This document shows, piece after piece, positions 62,304 to 64,000 of a DNA stretch of 64,000 bases (positions are counted from its first letter, which is position 1; each line of letters begins with the position of its first letter). This stretch comes from JBBROS01 sp965260935 (GTDB taxonomy: Bacteria; Pseudomonadota; Alphaproteobacteria; Acetobacterales; Acetobacteraceae), in NCBI GenBank assembly GCA_965260935.1, contig OZ253374.1, positions 4,232,501 to 4,296,500 of the forward strand, given 5' to 3'. The notes below the pieces were generated by a model. That model had not been told where the DNA came from and did no database searches. It saw only the letters and a program-made list of their open reading frames with translations. The translations under genes and the position numbers were made by a program.

Positions 62304-64000
62304 ATGAGCGACGTTCCTGCCAAACCGCCTCCCCCGGCCCGGGTCGCTCCCGCGGCGACGCCCGATCAAGGGGGCGCGCTGGCGCTGCAGGTCGGGGTGG
62401 TGGTCATCGCCGGGCTGTATTTCGCGCGCGAGGTGCTGATCCCGATCACGCTGGCGATCCTGCTGTCGTTCCTGCTCGGCCCGGTAGTGGCCATGCTGCA
62501 CCGGTTCCGTTTTCCCCGGATACTGGCCGTGCTGGTGTCCGTGGTGCTGGCGCTGGTGCTGGCGCTCGGCATTGGCGGGCTGATCGGCACGCAGGTTGCA
62601 AGCCTGGCCCCCAACGTTCCCCGGTACGCGTCCACGATCGAGACGAAGATCGACACGGTAAAAGCGTTCGCGGTCGGGCACATGGCGTCGATCATGCGCG
62701 GGTTGGACCGGCAGGCGGAGCGGGCCGGCAATGGCGAGACGCCGGCGGCGCCCGGCCCGGCGGCCGAGGCTCCGGCGCAGAACAACGAGCACGTCGTGCC
62801 GGTCGAGGTGCGCCAGCCCACGCCGTCGCCGCTGGACTTGGCGGAACGCGTGCTGACGCCCGTGCTCAGCCCGCTTGCCACGACCGGCATCGTGTTCGTG
62901 TTCTCCGTTTTCATCCTGCTGCAACAGGAGGACCTGCGGGACCGGCTGATCCGGCTGTTCGGGTCCGGGGACTTGCACCGCACGACGGAGGCGCTCGACG
63001 ACGCGGGGTACCGGCTGTCTCGTTATTTCCTGGCGCAGCTTGGGCTGAACGCGGCGTTCGGCTGCGTGATCGGCGCCGGGCTTTACTTGATCGGCATCCC
63101 GTCGCCGGTGCTTTGGGGGGTGCTGGGCGGGCTGCTTCGGTTCGTGCCTTACGTGGGCGCGCCGCTGGCGGCGGCGTTGCCGCTGGCGCTGGCGGCGGCG
63201 GTCAGCCCGGGATGGTCCCTGCTGGGCTGGACGGCCGGGCTGTTCGTGGTGGTGGAAGGGTTCACCGGGCAGGTGGCGGAGCCGCTGCTGTATGGGCACA
63301 GCACCGGGCTGTCGCCGTTCTCGGTGGTGGTAGCGGCAACGTTCTGGACCTGGCTGTGGGGACCGATCGGGCTGATCCTGTCCACGCCACTGACCTTGTG
63401 CCTGGTGGTGATGGGGCGGCACGTCAAACGGTTGGAGTTCCTTGACGTGATGCTGGGCGACCGCCCGGCGCTGACGCCGGTCGAGAGCTTCTACCAGCGG
63501 ATGCTGGCCGACGACCCGGACGAAGCGCAGGACCAGGCGGAGCTGCTGCTCAAGCACCGCTCGCTGTCCAGCTATTACGACGAGGTGGCGCTCAAGGGGC
63601 TGCAGCTCGCGGCCAACGACCTGCAACGGGGCGTGCTGCGAAGCGGGCAGCTCGAGCGGATCAGGGAGGCGATCAAGGAGCTGGTCGCCGACCTCGATCA
63701 CCACGACGACGCCGACCCGCATCCCGACGCGGCGAAGGAGGAGGCCCTGGCGCCGTCGTTCGCCGAGCAGGGCTTGCCGAAGCAGGCCGCGCCGAAAGGC
63801 AGTGCGCCGCCGTTCGAGGACCTTCCCGCGGCCTGGAAGGCGGATTCGGCGGTGCTGTGCCTGGCCGGGCGGGGACCGCTGGACGAGGCGGCCTCGACCA
63901 TCCTGGCGCAGTTGCTGCGCAAGCATGGGCTGGGCGCGCGGGTGATTGACTACGAGTCGGCGTCGCGGGGCAGGATCGCCAGCCTGGCGGCGGAGGGGGT
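62304..64000 (+). CDS. AI-2E family transporter, 3' end beyond the window
   Basis: At least 565 residues, no stop before the window edge. A Pro-rich cytoplasmic start is followed by membrane helices (LQVGVVVIAGLYFAREVLIPITLAILLSFLLGPVV), a linker with APAQNNEHV, and the family signature LRFVPYVGAPLAAALPLALAAAVSPGW with GFTGQVAEPLLYGHSTGLSP. A long cytoplasmic C-terminal domain (from ~residue 390) is absent in the shorter relative at 48987. Substrate unknown. GGATGAG lies upstream of the ATG. Confidence 0.85.
   Translation, partial: MSDVPAKPPPPARVAPAATPDQGGALALQVGVVVIAGLYFAREVLIPITLAILLSFLLGPVVAMLHRFRFPRILAVLVSVVLALVLALGIGGLIGTQVASLAPNVPRYASTIETKIDTVKAFAVGHMASIMRGLDRQAERAGNGETPAAPGPAAEAPAQNNEHVVPVEVRQPTPSPLDLAERVLTPVLSPLATTGIVFVFSVFILLQQEDLRDRLIRLFGSGDLHRTTEALDDAGYRLSRYFLAQLGLNAAFGCVIGAGLYLIGIPSPVLWGVLGGLLRFVPYVGAPLAAALPLALAAAVSPGWSLLGWTAGLFVVVEGFTGQVAEPLLYGHSTGLSPFSVVVAATFWTWLWGPIGLILSTPLTLCLVVMGRHVKRLEFLDVMLGDRPALTPVESFYQRMLADDPDEAQDQAELLLKHRSLSSYYDEVALKGLQLAANDLQRGVLRSGQLERIREAIKELVADLDHHDDADPHPDAAKEEALAPSFAEQGLPKQAAPKGSAPPFEDLPAAWKADSAVLCLAGRGPLDEAASTILAQLLRKHGLGARVIDYESASRGRIASLAAEG

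Noticed and set aside
62241..63926. 561-codon minus-strand frame opposite the AI-2E gene
   Set aside because: Arg/Gln/Pro-rich shadow of the transporter.

Overview
The window is high-GC DNA from an alphaproteobacterium, most likely a member of the Acetobacteraceae or a close relative in the Rhodospirillales. Evidence: one unbroken str-S10-spc-alpha ribosomal cluster with secY and adk, a zinc-type adenylate kinase, the order flgB-flgC-fliE-fliQ-fliR-flhB, the miaB-phoH-ybeY-corC run, and a tamA-tamB pair. The taxonomic call is inference from gene order and protein character. No rRNA or tRNA gene was recognised.

Layout. 1-2.2 kb: a minus-strand operon of envelope/stress-type proteins (DUF3618, holin-like, helical repeat protein). 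2.3-8.9 kb: DUF3750 protein, a DsbD/ScsB-like reductase overlapping a CDF metal exporter, an S10 peptidase, a Uma2 protein and an ABM-like protein. 8.9-15.3 kb: tamB, tamA and a small secreted protein. 15.3-17.6 kb: a PlsC acyltransferase, an LprI-like protein and an orphan PEP-CTERM metalloprotease. 18.1-21.8 kb: miaB-phoH-ybeY-corC. 22-24.4 kb: a GT2-GtrA glycosyltransferase and an LplT-like MFS protein.

24.4-26.8 kb is the clearest accessory island: an AT-rich unrecognised gene, then a complete IS630-family element with TA target duplication and a split transposase, abutting a GNAT gene that has lost its 5' end. 26.9-43.2 kb is the ribosomal supercluster, read leftwards from rpsL to rplQ, with no fusA between rpsG and tuf. 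43.4-45.2 kb: recA overlapping a cytidine deaminase, then a DUF3072 protein. 45.4-48.9 kb: a flagellar export/rod operon with a structured 211-bp gap between fliR and fliQ.

48.9-54.1 kb: an AI-2E-family permease, a GT4 glycosyltransferase coupled to a GDP-mannose dehydrogenase-like gene, and a divergent cyclopropane fatty acid synthase, with nested inverted repeats between the last two. 54.2-57.5 kb: a three-gene NitT/TauT-type ABC importer bracketed by inverted 100-bp copies of an IS5-like transposase 3' end, so it looks like a decayed composite transposon. 57.5-62.1 kb: pncB-nadE plus a small coupled gene (NAD salvage), preceded by a class II DAHP synthase. 62.3 kb to the end: a second AI-2E-family permease that runs off the window.

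No complete new defence or biosynthetic system was found. The strongest leads are the IS-bracketed ABC cassette, the AT-rich orphan gene island, and several large inverted repeats in places where neighbouring genes are normally tightly packed.
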